From contig NZ_JAHZPJ010000001.1 in NCBI RefSeq assembly GCF_019929345.1, positions 124,001 through 188,000 of the forward strand: 64,000 bases of DNA, written 5' to 3'. A model generated the notes under the pieces. That model ran no database searches. It was given only the letters and a program-made list of their open reading frames with translations, and was not told the DNA's origin. This document shows, piece by piece, positions 28,917 to 39,200 of this stretch (the first letter of the stretch is position 1; each line of letters opens with the position of its first letter). Source of the stretch: Streptococcus oralis. GTDB lineage: Bacteria > Bacillota > Bacilli > Lactobacillales > Streptococcaceae. The position numbers and the translations under genes were made by a program.

Positions 28917-29243
28917 TCACTTCATTGATCTCACCATTCTTTTTAACATTAAATTAAATAGATATTTTTGAACATCTCCGATATATTCAGTTTCACGAAT
29001 AGTTTCCGCAAGATCTAGACCCACAGCTTTCTCTAACCTATTTCTTACCCAAGACTTACTCATCTGTTTCCCATCTTTAGTTTTACCAAGTCTAGCTTTA
29101 TTATACTTAGCTTCAGCGATAATATATGGCGGATTCCCATTTGGATTGTAGTAAACACCATCAATTCCCTAATGGCCAGCATCACCCAACCCCGTTACTA
29201 TGTTCTTGCTGATACGCTCATAACCAAACTGACGATAGTAACT
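28917..29243 (-). pseudogene. Orphan PoNe-type nuclease tip, copy 1, with nonsense codon
   Basis: The frame begins behind a TAG (29244-29246) and reads SYYRQFGYERISKN, then GLGDAGH, a TAG at 29169-29171, then GIDGVYYNPNGNPPYIIAEAKYN to a TGA at 28917. The Asp in GIDGVY and the Glu and Lys in AEAKYN match the PD-(D/E)xK nuclease core of PoNe toxins. Copy 2 has CAG (Gln) at the stop position. Thus the tip lacks both its export half and an intact frame, yet its immunity gene is intact. Confidence 0.8.
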
Positions 29244-29292
29244 CTATAATTTTAGTATACCACAAACCTATATACCAGCGTTTGCCAAACCA
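29229..29292. repeat. 64-base direct repeat, copy 1
   Basis: Identical to 30291-30354. It spans the first codons of the PoNe tip and the sequence just upstream, including an extended -10 TGGTATACT on the minus strand (29254-29262). Each PoNe cassette therefore carries its own promoter-like site. Confidence 0.9.
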
Positions 29293-29299
29293 CAAAAAA

Positions 29300-29317
29300 C
29301 CGCCCAAAAGGGCGGTC
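29300..29317 (-). terminator. Terminator of PoNi copy 2 cassette
   Basis: CCGCCC-TTTT-GGGCGG hairpin (29300-29315) followed by six T on the minus strand, 11 bases after the stop codon; the same as at 28185-28200. Confidence 0.9.
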
Positions 29318-29325
29318 AACTTATA

Positions 29326-30015
29326 TTATTTATCTTTCTGAACCAATAGGTCGTATGGGAAAAAATCCAAATCCTTGAAACGTTCATCATAGATACCACG
29401 CATCTTGCAAAGGGCAGCGGTATCAAAACTCCAGTAACCATAATAGGCATCCTCTGTCTTATGCGTGTCATACCATGAAGCTTCTGAGTGGGCATAGTAC
29501 CAGAACTTCTGCGCTTCAATGACACTATCTGCATCATTCCCAATCATATTCAGGTATTCCAAATGCGAGTGGAAATTCTCAACATCGCCCTTTAATAAGT
29601 AAAGAGCAAGTGTTTCGATGTAGCCGTCCTCATACTGCTCGCCTGAATCTACGAAGGACTGATACTTACTAAAGATTTTCTCAACATCTTCGATAAATTC
29701 TTCTTTGCGGTCTTCGAACAGAACAGCTAATGAGAGGTAATCAATTAGAGTATAAATACTCCCTTTGGTTTGATAGTATTTTTGATAATAATTGAGACTA
29801 ATTTTAAACCACTTAAATACTTCATCTAATGAATATCCTAGGGAATAATTAATGGTCAATAGCTTTTCGGAATAACCAGATTGAATCAAATAAAATCTAC
29901 TCATTCTATTATCCTGTATCTCTGATGCCATCTCCTCAAAATCATAAAAAACTTCACTATTAAATTCTAATCTTTTAATAAAATAATCTTTATTTTTAAA
30001 TTTATCTCTAAACAT
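29326..30015 (-). CDS. PoNe-immunity (PoNi, DUF1910/DUF1911) protein, copy 2
   Basis: A 229-residue helical protein, paralogue of the gene at 28213. Start ATG at 30015, the only ATG near the GAGG site; a GTG at 30027 overlaps the toxin stop. The first 70 residues (MFRDKFKNKDYFIKRLEFN onward) differ from copy 1. From YSLGYSLDEVFKWFKISLN to the end the two are nearly identical, also at DNA level. It should protect against the PoNe nuclease tip encoded directly before it. Confidence 0.85.
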   Translation of the reverse strand: MFRDKFKNKDYFIKRLEFNSEVFYDFEEMASEIQDNRMSRFYLIQSGYSEKLLTINYSLGYSLDEVFKWFKISLNYYQKYYQTKGSIYTLIDYLSLAVLFEDRKEEFIEDVEKIFSKYQSFVDSGEQYEDGYIETLALYLLKGDVENFHSHLEYLNMIGNDADSVIEAQKFWYYAHSEASWYDTHKTEDAYYGYWSFDTAALCKMRGIYDERFKDLDFFPYDLLVQKDK

Positions 30016-30023
30016 CCTATTCC

Positions 30024-30305
30024 TCACTTCATTTTCTTAGCCATAGCATCTTGAATTGCAGCCAAATGTTCTTCACTTACTACTCTATCCAAAAGATTAT
30101 TGATCCATTCAAGATCCATCTGGTCCATTCCATCCGCTAAGCCTTTACTCAATTTTGCTTTATTATACTTAGCCTCCGAAACGATGTATGGTGGGTGGCC
30201 ATTAGGATTATAGTAAACATCATCAAGCCCCTGATGACCAGCATCACCCAATCCCGTTACTATGTCCTTGCTGAGACGCTCATAATTGAACTGACGATAG
30301 TAACT
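30024..30305 (-). CDS. Orphan PoNe-type nuclease tip, copy 2, 5'-truncated
   Basis: An open frame of 93 codons behind a TAG (30306-30308). It reads SYYRQFNYERLSKDIVTG, then LGDAGHQGLDDVYYNPNGHP, then YIVSEAKYNKAK and a helical C-terminus ending AIQDAMAKKMK. The Asp in GLDDVY and Glu/Lys in SEAKYN fit the PD-(D/E)xK nuclease core of PoNe toxins. No start codon with a ribosome site exists (first conceivable TTG at 30251), and no N-terminal export domain precedes it. It overlaps or abuts the immunity gene that follows. Confidence 0.75.
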   Translation of the reverse strand, partial: SYYRQFNYERLSKDIVTGLGDAGHQGLDDVYYNPNGHPPYIVSEAKYNKAKLSKGLADGMDQMDLEWINNLLDRVVSEEHLAAIQDAMAKKMK

Positions 30306-30354
30306 CTATAATTTTAGTATACCACAAACCTATATACCAGCGTTTGCCAAACCA
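30291..30354. repeat. 64-base direct repeat, copy 2
   Basis: Identical to 29229-29292, including TGGTATACT on the minus strand (30316-30324). It marks the junction where a toxin tip was joined to foreign upstream DNA and copied. Confidence 0.9.
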
Positions 30355-30383
30355 AAAAAGACCATCATAAAATGAATCATGCT

Positions 30384-30416
30384 CTCAAAGTTAGATTTTT
30401 CTATCTAACTTTTGAG
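30384..30416. repeat. Hairpin related to the palindrome at 44009
   Basis: CTCAAAGTTAGAT and its near complement ATCTAACTTTTGAG flank TTTTCT. The core AAGTTAGAT-TTTTCT-ATCTAAC is shared with 44009-44062. It lies between the PoNe array and the IS fragment and may be part of an insertion-sequence end. Confidence 0.55.
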
Positions 30417-30479
30417 GGACTTTGTTACGAAAGCAACTTACGAGAACAAGGGTAAAACTTCAAACGGCTTTCAAATAGA

Positions 30480-30807
30480 TTGGGCATATGTGTTTCTGGT
30501 CTTACATACATGATGAGTCTGATTGAATATTATAGATTAGAGATTGTTAAAAGGAGGAAGAACCACTATTACTCTACTAGATCAAAGCAAAAAATGATTG
30601 AGAAAGATTTTGGCATTTTAAAATCAGGGATGTTTTATGATTTTGAAAAGGATTCAGCTTCTCAAAAAAATTAAAAAGACGATTGCCAACTACATTGATT
30701 ACTACAATAACAAACGAATCAAAGTAAAACTAAAAGGACCTAGTCCTGTGCAATACAGAACTAAATCCTTTCAATCATTATTTGTCCAACTTTTGGGGGT
30801 CAGTTCA
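30480..30807 (+). mobile_element. IS3-family insertion sequence, 3' remnant with terminal inverted repeat
   Basis: Frameshifted pieces of an IS3-type transposase C-terminus: FGILKSGMFYDFEK in one frame, then IANYIDYYNNKRIKVKLKG and PSPVQYRTKSFQ in the next. The end at 30783-30807 is an IS3-type terminal inverted repeat (TGTCCAACTTTTGGGGGTCA, then GTTCA). The left end and the upstream transposase frame are missing. The IS end is 3 bases from the nanA stop codon. The left limit given is approximate. Confidence 0.75.
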
Positions 30808-30810
30808 CTC

Positions 30811-33999
<3,189 letters not shown>

Positions 34000-34120
34000 C
34001 TAAACAAGTAAAAAGAAAATAACCGACTGAATGAGACCTCCCATTCTTCAAACGTCCACTGCTCTTACTCTCTGACCAAACAGCGGAAAATTTCCTCCTT
34101 TCGCATAATGTCTTTCCCTT

Positions 34121-34126
34121 ATTATA
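34121..34126 (-). promoter_or_regulatory. Likely -10 of nanA promoter
   Basis: TATAAT on the minus strand (TTGTATAATAAGG context). The -35 (GCTATA at 34144-34149) is poor. It implies a leader of about 180 bases before the nanA start codon; a GAAAGGAGG in that leader (around 34094-34102) precedes no sensible gene. Confidence 0.45.
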
Positions 34127-34233
34127 CAATAAACTCTGAACTTTATAGCTAAATTGATATAGAATAGATTCCACTTTTAAAACTATTTTAATATTTTGAA
34201 TTTCCTAAAAGTACTTTCAGGATTTTGATATAA

Positions 34234-34257
34234 AAAGAGAGCTCGCGAGCTCTCTTA
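34234..34257 (-). terminator. Terminator of the esterase gene
   Basis: A perfect 22-base palindrome (34235-34256, AAGAGAGCTCG and its complement) followed by TTTTTA on the minus strand, 5 bases after the stop codon. Confidence 0.85.
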
Positions 34258-34261
34258 TTCA

Positions 34262-35242
34262 TTATCTTACGTACTTAAAAGAAATCTCACTGCCACAGAG
34301 CCAGTTATAAACTTGGTCATTGACAAAAACATTCATGGCTTCGTGAGCATACTCTGGCATGATGCGATAGGCCTTATCGCAAGTTAAACGGTTGTAAATC
34401 GCAAACTGGGTAATAGGGTAGCAGACGTCGTCATCCAAGCCCGTAATCATCTTGACCTCACCTTTAATACGATGGGCAAGATTTTTCACATCGATATAGG
34501 CAAGAGTCGCCATGATTTCCTCCTCTGTTTCATGGAAAGGATCGTGGAACTTGAAATAACGGAAGAGTTCATCATAGGCTTCACTGGTATTGCCAATCTC
34601 AAGCACTCGTCTAAAATCAGACAAGAAGGGATAGATGGCAACTGTTTTCTGAATCCGAGGATTAAGCGCTGCTGCAACTAATGCTAGAGCTCCTCCTTGT
34701 GAGGCACCATAGCTAGAAAGTCGCTTCTCATCCACCTGAGGTAGACTAGCAACAATTTCAACCAACTGGTAAATATCCAGATAAACATCCTTATAAAAGA
34801 GATGTTCACGACCATCCACAGCACCACGGATGATATGCCCCTTCACCGTATTTCCTAGTGGAGAGCGCAAGCCATCTTGCGAATAGCCCGACTGGCCTCG
34901 AACGTCCATAGAAACAACGCCGTAACCAGCTACAGTATAGGCCAGCATGTCGGCCCAGTCCCAACCACGTCCCATATAGCCATGAAAGTGGAAGATTAAC
35001 GGAACTTTACCTTCACTCTTTGGAAGGACGACACGCGCATAAACCTTGCCTTCATTGGTTCCTTCAAAAGTGAGCTCATAGCACTTGGCTTGAGGAATAT
35101 GGAAATCTCTTTCCTCCAACTGGTAGGCTGGAAGAGATGAAACTTTTTTGAGTTCCTCATCCCAGAAAGCATCAAAATCTTCTGGAACCTCATCCCGTCC
35201 TTTATAAGTCTTAATTTCTTCTAACAAAGCTGGATTTTTCAT
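34262..35242 (-). CDS. Carbohydrate esterase family 7 acetyl esterase (acetyl xylan esterase-like, EstA)
   Basis: A 326-residue alpha/beta hydrolase of family CE7. The oxyanion region is FHFHGYMGRGWDW, MDVRGQSG follows, the nucleophile elbow is GASQGG (Ser near 180), and the acid and base are in GLDDDVCYP and YAHEAMN. No signal peptide. The pneumococcal homologue next to nanA (EstA, SP_1695) removes O-acetyl groups from sialic acids, helping sialidases. The position next to nanA and a cre site of its own support that role here. Confidence 0.92.
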   Translation of the reverse strand: MKNPALLEEIKTYKGRDEVPEDFDAFWDEELKKVSSLPAYQLEERDFHIPQAKCYELTFEGTNEGKVYARVVLPKSEGKVPLIFHFHGYMGRGWDWADMLAYTVAGYGVVSMDVRGQSGYSQDGLRSPLGNTVKGHIIRGAVDGREHLFYKDVYLDIYQLVEIVASLPQVDEKRLSSYGASQGGALALVAAALNPRIQKTVAIYPFLSDFRRVLEIGNTSEAYDELFRYFKFHDPFHETEEEIMATLAYIDVKNLAHRIKGEVKMITGLDDDVCYPITQFAIYNRLTCDKAYRIMPEYAHEAMNVFVNDQVYNWLCGSEISFKYVR

Positions 35243-35260
35243 AGCATACTCCTTTTATTT

Positions 35261-35274
35261 TGTAATCGCTATCA
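35261..35274 (-). promoter_or_regulatory. cre-like site (CcpA) in the esterase promoter
   Basis: TGATAGCGATTACA on the minus strand fits TGNNANCGNNNNCA. It starts 2 bases downstream of the -10, so bound CcpA would block the promoter. Together with the site before nanA it suggests common sugar control. Confidence 0.6.
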
Positions 35275-35276
35275 CA

Positions 35277-35305
35277 ACTGTAGCATATCTAGGAAAGCAA
35301 TGCAA
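35277..35305 (-). promoter_or_regulatory. Promoter of the esterase gene
   Basis: TTGCAT, 17-base spacer and TACAGT preceded by TG (extended -10) on the minus strand, about 35 bases before the start codon. Confidence 0.7.
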
Positions 35306-35379
35306 GAAAGAATGGTAAATAGAAAGTGATTTTAGATTCTCTAACTTCAAACAGAGCACCTGAAAGTAGTTTTAAAAAT

Positions 35380-35401
35380 AAAAAGAGCGTTTCCGCTCTT
35401 T
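35380..35401 (-). terminator. Terminator of the 23-residue peptide gene
   Basis: AAAGAGCG-GAAA-CGCTCTTT (35382-35401) followed by T-rich sequence on the minus strand, 5 bases after the small gene's stop. Confidence 0.85.
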
Positions 35402-35406
35402 GTGTA

Positions 35407-35478
35407 TCAATAGGTGCTAGCTCCTTTCTCTTGTTTGACAGTTTGAAACTTCTTTTGGTAGGTTACTTTAATAGTCAT
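35407..35478 (-). CDS. Small gene for a 23-residue basic peptide
   Basis: Reads MTIKVTYQKKFQTVKQEK followed by GASTY and TGA. GAGG lies 8 bases before the ATG, TATAAT at 35511-35516 lies 33 bases upstream, and a strong terminator follows at 35380-35401. The peptide is hydrophilic, with no signal or membrane segment. It lies as a separate unit of about 130 bases between recG and the esterase gene. Function unknown. The transcript could also act as a small RNA. Confidence 0.7.
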   Translation of the reverse strand: MTIKVTYQKKFQTVKQEKGASTY

Positions 35479-35510
35479 GAGAAAGTCCTCGTTTCTTTTT
35501 TGTTGACACT

Positions 35511-35543
35511 ATTATAAGAAATAATCCTAAAAGCTAGCTTAAG
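35511..35543 (-). promoter_or_regulatory. Promoter of the peptide gene with CiaR-like direct repeat
   Basis: On the minus strand: CTTAAG (35538-35543), 5 bases, TTTTAG (35527-35532), 10 bases, TATAAT (35511-35516). CiaR of S. pneumoniae binds TTTAAG-N5-TTTAAG about 10 bases before the -10; both half-sites here match 5 of 6 and the spacings agree. There is no usual -35, as expected for an activated promoter. Confidence 0.5.
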
Positions 35544-35563
35544 TTTTCCTTAGAGAAAGCTTA

Positions 35564-35666
35564 TACTCAATGAAAATCAAAGAGCAAACTAGGAAACTAG
35601 CCGCAGGCTGTACTTGAGTACGGCAAGGCGACGTTGACGTGGTTTGAATTTGATTTTCGAAGAGTA
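35564..35666. repeat. BOX-type repeat (boxA-boxC without boxB), or RUP-like MITE
   Basis: TACTCAATGAAAATCAAAGA at one end and TTTTCGAAGAGTA at the other, with TACGGCAAGGCGACGTTGAC inside, which matches the BOX-A consensus used for BOX typing in all but one or two bases. No boxB unit lies between. Length 103 bases with TA ends. Such non-autonomous repeats are characteristic of pneumococcus and near relatives. It abuts the stop codon of recG. Confidence 0.85.
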
Positions 35667-37682
35667 TTAATCTAGATGTTCTTTCTTTTCCAGATGGAGA
35701 GCAATCATCCGCCATTCTGGATCCTCTTTCCAACCTTCCATAGAACTAATGTAGCTGGCAACCTTCCTCGCTTCTTCTAAAATCGGAAAATCTTCGATAA
35801 TATCAGCCACTTGAAACTCTGGAAGTCCTGACTGTCTAGTTCCAAAAATCTCACCGGAACCGCGCATTTTCAAATCCTCTTCAGCAAGGACAAATCCATT
35901 AGTCGTTTCTGTCATGATGCGCATGCGGTCTTTCCCTGACTCAGTCTTGGGATTGGCAACGAGAACAGCATAGGACTGCTTGTTCCCCCGACCAACACGA
36001 CCTCTGAGCTGGTGAAGCTGACTGAGACCGAACCGATCGGCATCCATGATGATCATGACGGTCGCATTTGGAACATTAACCCCAACCTCGATAACCGTCG
36101 TCGAAACCAGAATATTCGTTTTTCTCTCTTTGAATTCCTGCATAATCTGATCTTTTTCGTCACTCTTCATCTTACCGTGTAGAAGAGCTACTTCAGCCTT
36201 GCCAGCAAAATGAGCTGTCAACTCCTCAGATAAGGCAACGGCATTTTTCAGGTCCAGAGCTTCAGATTCTTCAATCAAGGGAGAGATGACGTAGGCTTGA
36301 GAACCTTTTTGAATTTCTCCCTCTAACCAAGTCAAGACCTGAGGCAGCTGCTCATGCTTAATCCAGCGAGTCACAATAGGTTTTCGTCCTGCTGGCATCT
36401 GGTCAATAATAGAAACATCCATATCCCCAAAGGCTGTGATAGCCAGCGTCCGAGGAATCGGTGTCGCTGTCATCATGAGAACGTCAGGATTATCTCCTTT
36501 TTCTCGCAGAATACGCCTTTGCCCCACACCAAAACGGTGCTGCTCATCGATGATAATCAAGCCAAGACGAGCATAATCCACTCCATCTTGTATCAAAGCA
36601 TGAGTCCCGATAATAAAGTCGGCCTCACCCTTGGCAATGGTCTCCAAGACTTCTCTTTTTTCTGCAGCTTTTAAGGAAGCTGTCAAGAGAGCGAGTTTCA
36701 AGTTCGGAAAAAGACCCTTCAAACTCTCAAAGTGTTGCTCTGCTAGGATTTCTGTTGGCACCATGAGAGCTGCCTGATAGCCAGCCGTCACCGTCGCAAA
36801 CATGGCCAGGCCAGCAACCACCGTCTTTCCGCTCCCTACATCCCCTTGTAAGAGACGATTCATGTGGTGGTCGGACTTCATGTCAGTTAAAATTTCCTGC
36901 AAACTCTTTTCCTGAGCTTGGGTCAGGGCAAAAGGAAGACTTTCTTTAACGGCTGTCACTTTTTCCTGGGACCAATTCAGAACCAGACCACTTCCTTGAA
37001 CTCTATTTTCAGACTTGAGCGACTGCAACTGCATCTGAAAATAAAAGAGTTCCTCAAACTTAATACGGCGAAGGGCCTGCTTGTATTCTGCCAAATCCTT
37101 AGGAAAATGCATGGCACGGACTGCCTGACAACGAGACATGAGTTTGTATTTGTCCAGCAAAGACTGGGGAAGATTTTCCTCTATCAAGAGATCCAATCCC
37201 TGATCAAAGGCCGTCTTAATGACCTTGACCAGACTGGCTTGACTAATTCCCTGAGCCAATCGATAGACAGGTTGGAGGTCATCCTCCACCTGAGCCAGGA
37301 CCTTCATCCCAGTCAGACTGGCTTTGGCACGGTCCCATTTTCCAAAAACGGCTAGAGTTGCGCCTAGTTCAATCTTGTCAGCTAAGTAGGGTTGGTTAAA
37401 GAAATTCACCGCAAAAACGACTTCTCCCTGCTTGAGACTAAAACGCAGGCGATTGCGCTTGAAACCATAATACTGGACACTGGCAGGAGTCACGACTTGA
37501 CCAGACAGAACCGCCTTCTCCCCATCTTCCAATTCCAGTACCTGCTTGGTCTTAAAGTCTTCATAACGGAAAGGAAAGTAGAGCAAGAGGTCTTGCAAGT
37601 TTTCAATTCCTAGTTTGGCGTATTTTTCTGCTGACTTTGGCCCCACACCAGGTAAGACATGCAAGGGTTGATGTAGATTCAT
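35667..37682 (-). CDS. recG: ATP-dependent DNA helicase RecG
   Basis: Remodels stalled forks and branch-migrates Holliday junctions; 671 residues from MNLHQPLHVLPGVG, chosen for AAGGAG 7 bases upstream (a longer frame to 37739 overlaps alr). A wedge/OB domain (about 50-150) leads to the helicase core: Walker A GDVGSGKTVVA, DEQH box, TATPIPRTLA, STTVIEVGVNVPNA and QLRGRVGRG. The stop codon TAA touches the BOX repeat. It follows alr with a 17-base gap. Confidence 0.96.
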   Translation of the reverse strand: MNLHQPLHVLPGVGPKSAEKYAKLGIENLQDLLLYFPFRYEDFKTKQVLELEDGEKAVLSGQVVTPASVQYYGFKRNRLRFSLKQGEVVFAVNFFNQPYLADKIELGATLAVFGKWDRAKASLTGMKVLAQVEDDLQPVYRLAQGISQASLVKVIKTAFDQGLDLLIEENLPQSLLDKYKLMSRCQAVRAMHFPKDLAEYKQALRRIKFEELFYFQMQLQSLKSENRVQGSGLVLNWSQEKVTAVKESLPFALTQAQEKSLQEILTDMKSDHHMNRLLQGDVGSGKTVVAGLAMFATVTAGYQAALMVPTEILAEQHFESLKGLFPNLKLALLTASLKAAEKREVLETIAKGEADFIIGTHALIQDGVDYARLGLIIIDEQHRFGVGQRRILREKGDNPDVLMMTATPIPRTLAITAFGDMDVSIIDQMPAGRKPIVTRWIKHEQLPQVLTWLEGEIQKGSQAYVISPLIEESEALDLKNAVALSEELTAHFAGKAEVALLHGKMKSDEKDQIMQEFKERKTNILVSTTVIEVGVNVPNATVMIIMDADRFGLSQLHQLRGRVGRGNKQSYAVLVANPKTESGKDRMRIMTETTNGFVLAEEDLKMRGSGEIFGTRQSGLPEFQVADIIEDFPILEEARKVASYISSMEGWKEDPEWRMIALHLEKKEHLD

Positions 37683-37699
37683 GCTCCACTCCTTTCTTT

Positions 37700-38803
37700 T
37701 TAATAATATTCTCTCGGAATGCGGTCGCTGAGGAGGCAAACCACTTCATAGTTAATGGTTCCACGGTAGGTCGCTACCTGAGTTGCTGTGATTTCCTTGT
37801 CACCGTTTGTGCCGATCAAGGTTACTTTTGTGCCTAGCGGGTAAACCTTAGGCAAACGAATGGTAATTTGGTCCATAGATACTCGTCCGACGATTGGGCA
37901 AGCTTGGCCATCTACCAAGACAGTGAAATTCTGCATATCACGTGTCCAACCATCCGCATAACCGATTGGCACCGTCGCAATGACTTGCTCACTATCTGCC
38001 TGATAGGTGGCTCCATAGCCCATGCAAGCTCCAGCTGAAACTGTCTTGACATGAACTAGAGCAGATTCCAAGGTCAAGGCTGGAGTCAAGGCATAAGGCA
38101 AGTCCAAAACCTCTCCACTTGGATTGAGACCATACATGGCATCTCCCATACGGATTGCATTGAAAATAGTCTCTGCATGCCAGAGGGTCGTTGCCGAGTT
38201 GCTGGCATGAACCAGCTCTGGAACTGCCTTCATACTTGCCAAAATAGATTTAAATCGTTCTAACTGCTTATTAAAATAGGCATCTGATTCCTCATCTGCA
38301 GTCGCAAAGTGGGTAAAAATCCCTTCAATGCGAGCGCCATGTTGTTGGAGCAAGTCTTGAGCCAGATCAGCTTCACTGGCATCTCTAAAACCAATCCGTC
38401 CCATTCCTGAGTCAATCTTGAGATGGACAGTCAAGCCAGTTAAATCTGCTTCCTTGTTTAACAGCGCTTGAATCCATTCCAGTCCAGCCACTGTCAAGGT
38501 GATATCGTATTCTTTAGCTAGAGCAACAGCTTCTAGCTCAGAAACTCCTAAGATGAGGATTTTCTTGTTTATACCTGCTTGACGCAACTCGATGGCTTCA
38601 TCGATATTGGAAACGCAAAATCCATCAACATCATTTTGAATAGCCTTGGCAACGGCTACTGCCCCATGTCCATAGGCATTGGCCTTGACCACTGCCCACT
38701 TGAGCGTTCCTTCAGGGATATGAGCCCCCATTTGCTGGATATTTTTTCGAATAGCTCCTAGATATATCAGAGCCTTGGTTGGTCTATGTGGACTAGCTTT
38801 CAT
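37700..38803 (-). CDS. alr: Alanine racemase
   Basis: PLP enzyme making D-alanine for peptidoglycan; 367 residues from [16 protein letters not shown] (the ATG at 38824 adds seven non-family residues). PLP lysine in [14 protein letters not shown] (about 40), barrel motifs [11 protein letters not shown] and [10 protein letters not shown], and the catalytic Tyr in [11 protein letters not shown]. It overlaps acpS by 11 bases. It works upstream of Ddl, also encoded in this window. Confidence 0.96.
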   Translation of the reverse strand: MKASPHRPTKALIYLGAIRKNIQQMGAHIPEGTLKWAVVKANAYGHGAVAVAKAIQNDVDGFCVSNIDEAIELRQAGINKKILILGVSELEAVALAKEYDITLTVAGLEWIQALLNKEADLTGLTVHLKIDSGMGRIGFRDASEADLAQDLLQQHGARIEGIFTHFATADEESDAYFNKQLERFKSILASMKAVPELVHASNSATTLWHAETIFNAIRMGDAMYGLNPSGEVLDLPYALTPALTLESALVHVKTVSAGACMGYGATYQADSEQVIATVPIGYADGWTRDMQNFTVLVDGQACPIVGRVSMDQITIRLPKVYPLGTKVTLIGTNGDKEITATQVATYRGTINYEVVCLLSDRIPREYY

Positions 38804-39155
38804 GATTTTCCTCCAAAATGACACTTGCTGTCACAAACTGATCTGTATGGCTGATCGACAGCCAAATCTTTCCTGAAAATGGCGACTGACTAAAATAGGG
38901 AGCCCCTCTTTCATTGTTCAAAACTTCCAAATCCTGAAAGGTCAGTTTGCCAATCCCAGTTCCCAGAGCCTTGGAAAAGGCTTCTTTAGCCGACCAGCGA
39001 CCAGCCAAGTATTCAATCTGTCTGCGCCCTTTGAGACTAGCAAAACGCTCCATTTCCTTAGTTGTTAGCACCCGCTTGGCAAAGCCTGTGTGCCGTGTAA
39101 CTGCGCTTTTTATCGAAGCCAATTCTTCGATGTCAATTCCATGTCCAACTATCAT
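38793..39155 (-). CDS. acpS: Holo-[acyl-carrier-protein] synthase
   Basis: Transfers phosphopantetheine from CoA to acyl carrier protein; 120 residues from [16 protein letters not shown], the family start. Motifs GIDIEEL (Mg-binding Asp) and [16 protein letters not shown] are complete. The longer frame to 39200 has no support; a small hairpin (39167-39189, GGAGTTG with CAACTCC) lies between the DAHP synthase stop and this start and may hide or present the ribosome site. Confidence 0.94.
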   Translation of the reverse strand: MIVGHGIDIEELASIKSAVTRHTGFAKRVLTTKEMERFASLKGRRQIEYLAGRWSAKEAFSKALGTGIGKLTFQDLEVLNNERGAPYFSQSPFSGKIWLSISHTDQFVTASVILEENHES

Positions 39156-39200
39156 TTTCATCAAAAGGAGTTGAGATTCCCCCAACTCCATCCTTTTCAC

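Noticed and set aside
28183..30354. Repeated blocks considered as a CRISPR array
   Set aside because: Only two long copies with coding content; no short regular repeats and spacers, and no cas genes.
25337..30807. Prophage or integrative element
   Set aside because: No integrase, structural, conjugation or attachment-site signals; only toxin/immunity genes and one IS fragment.
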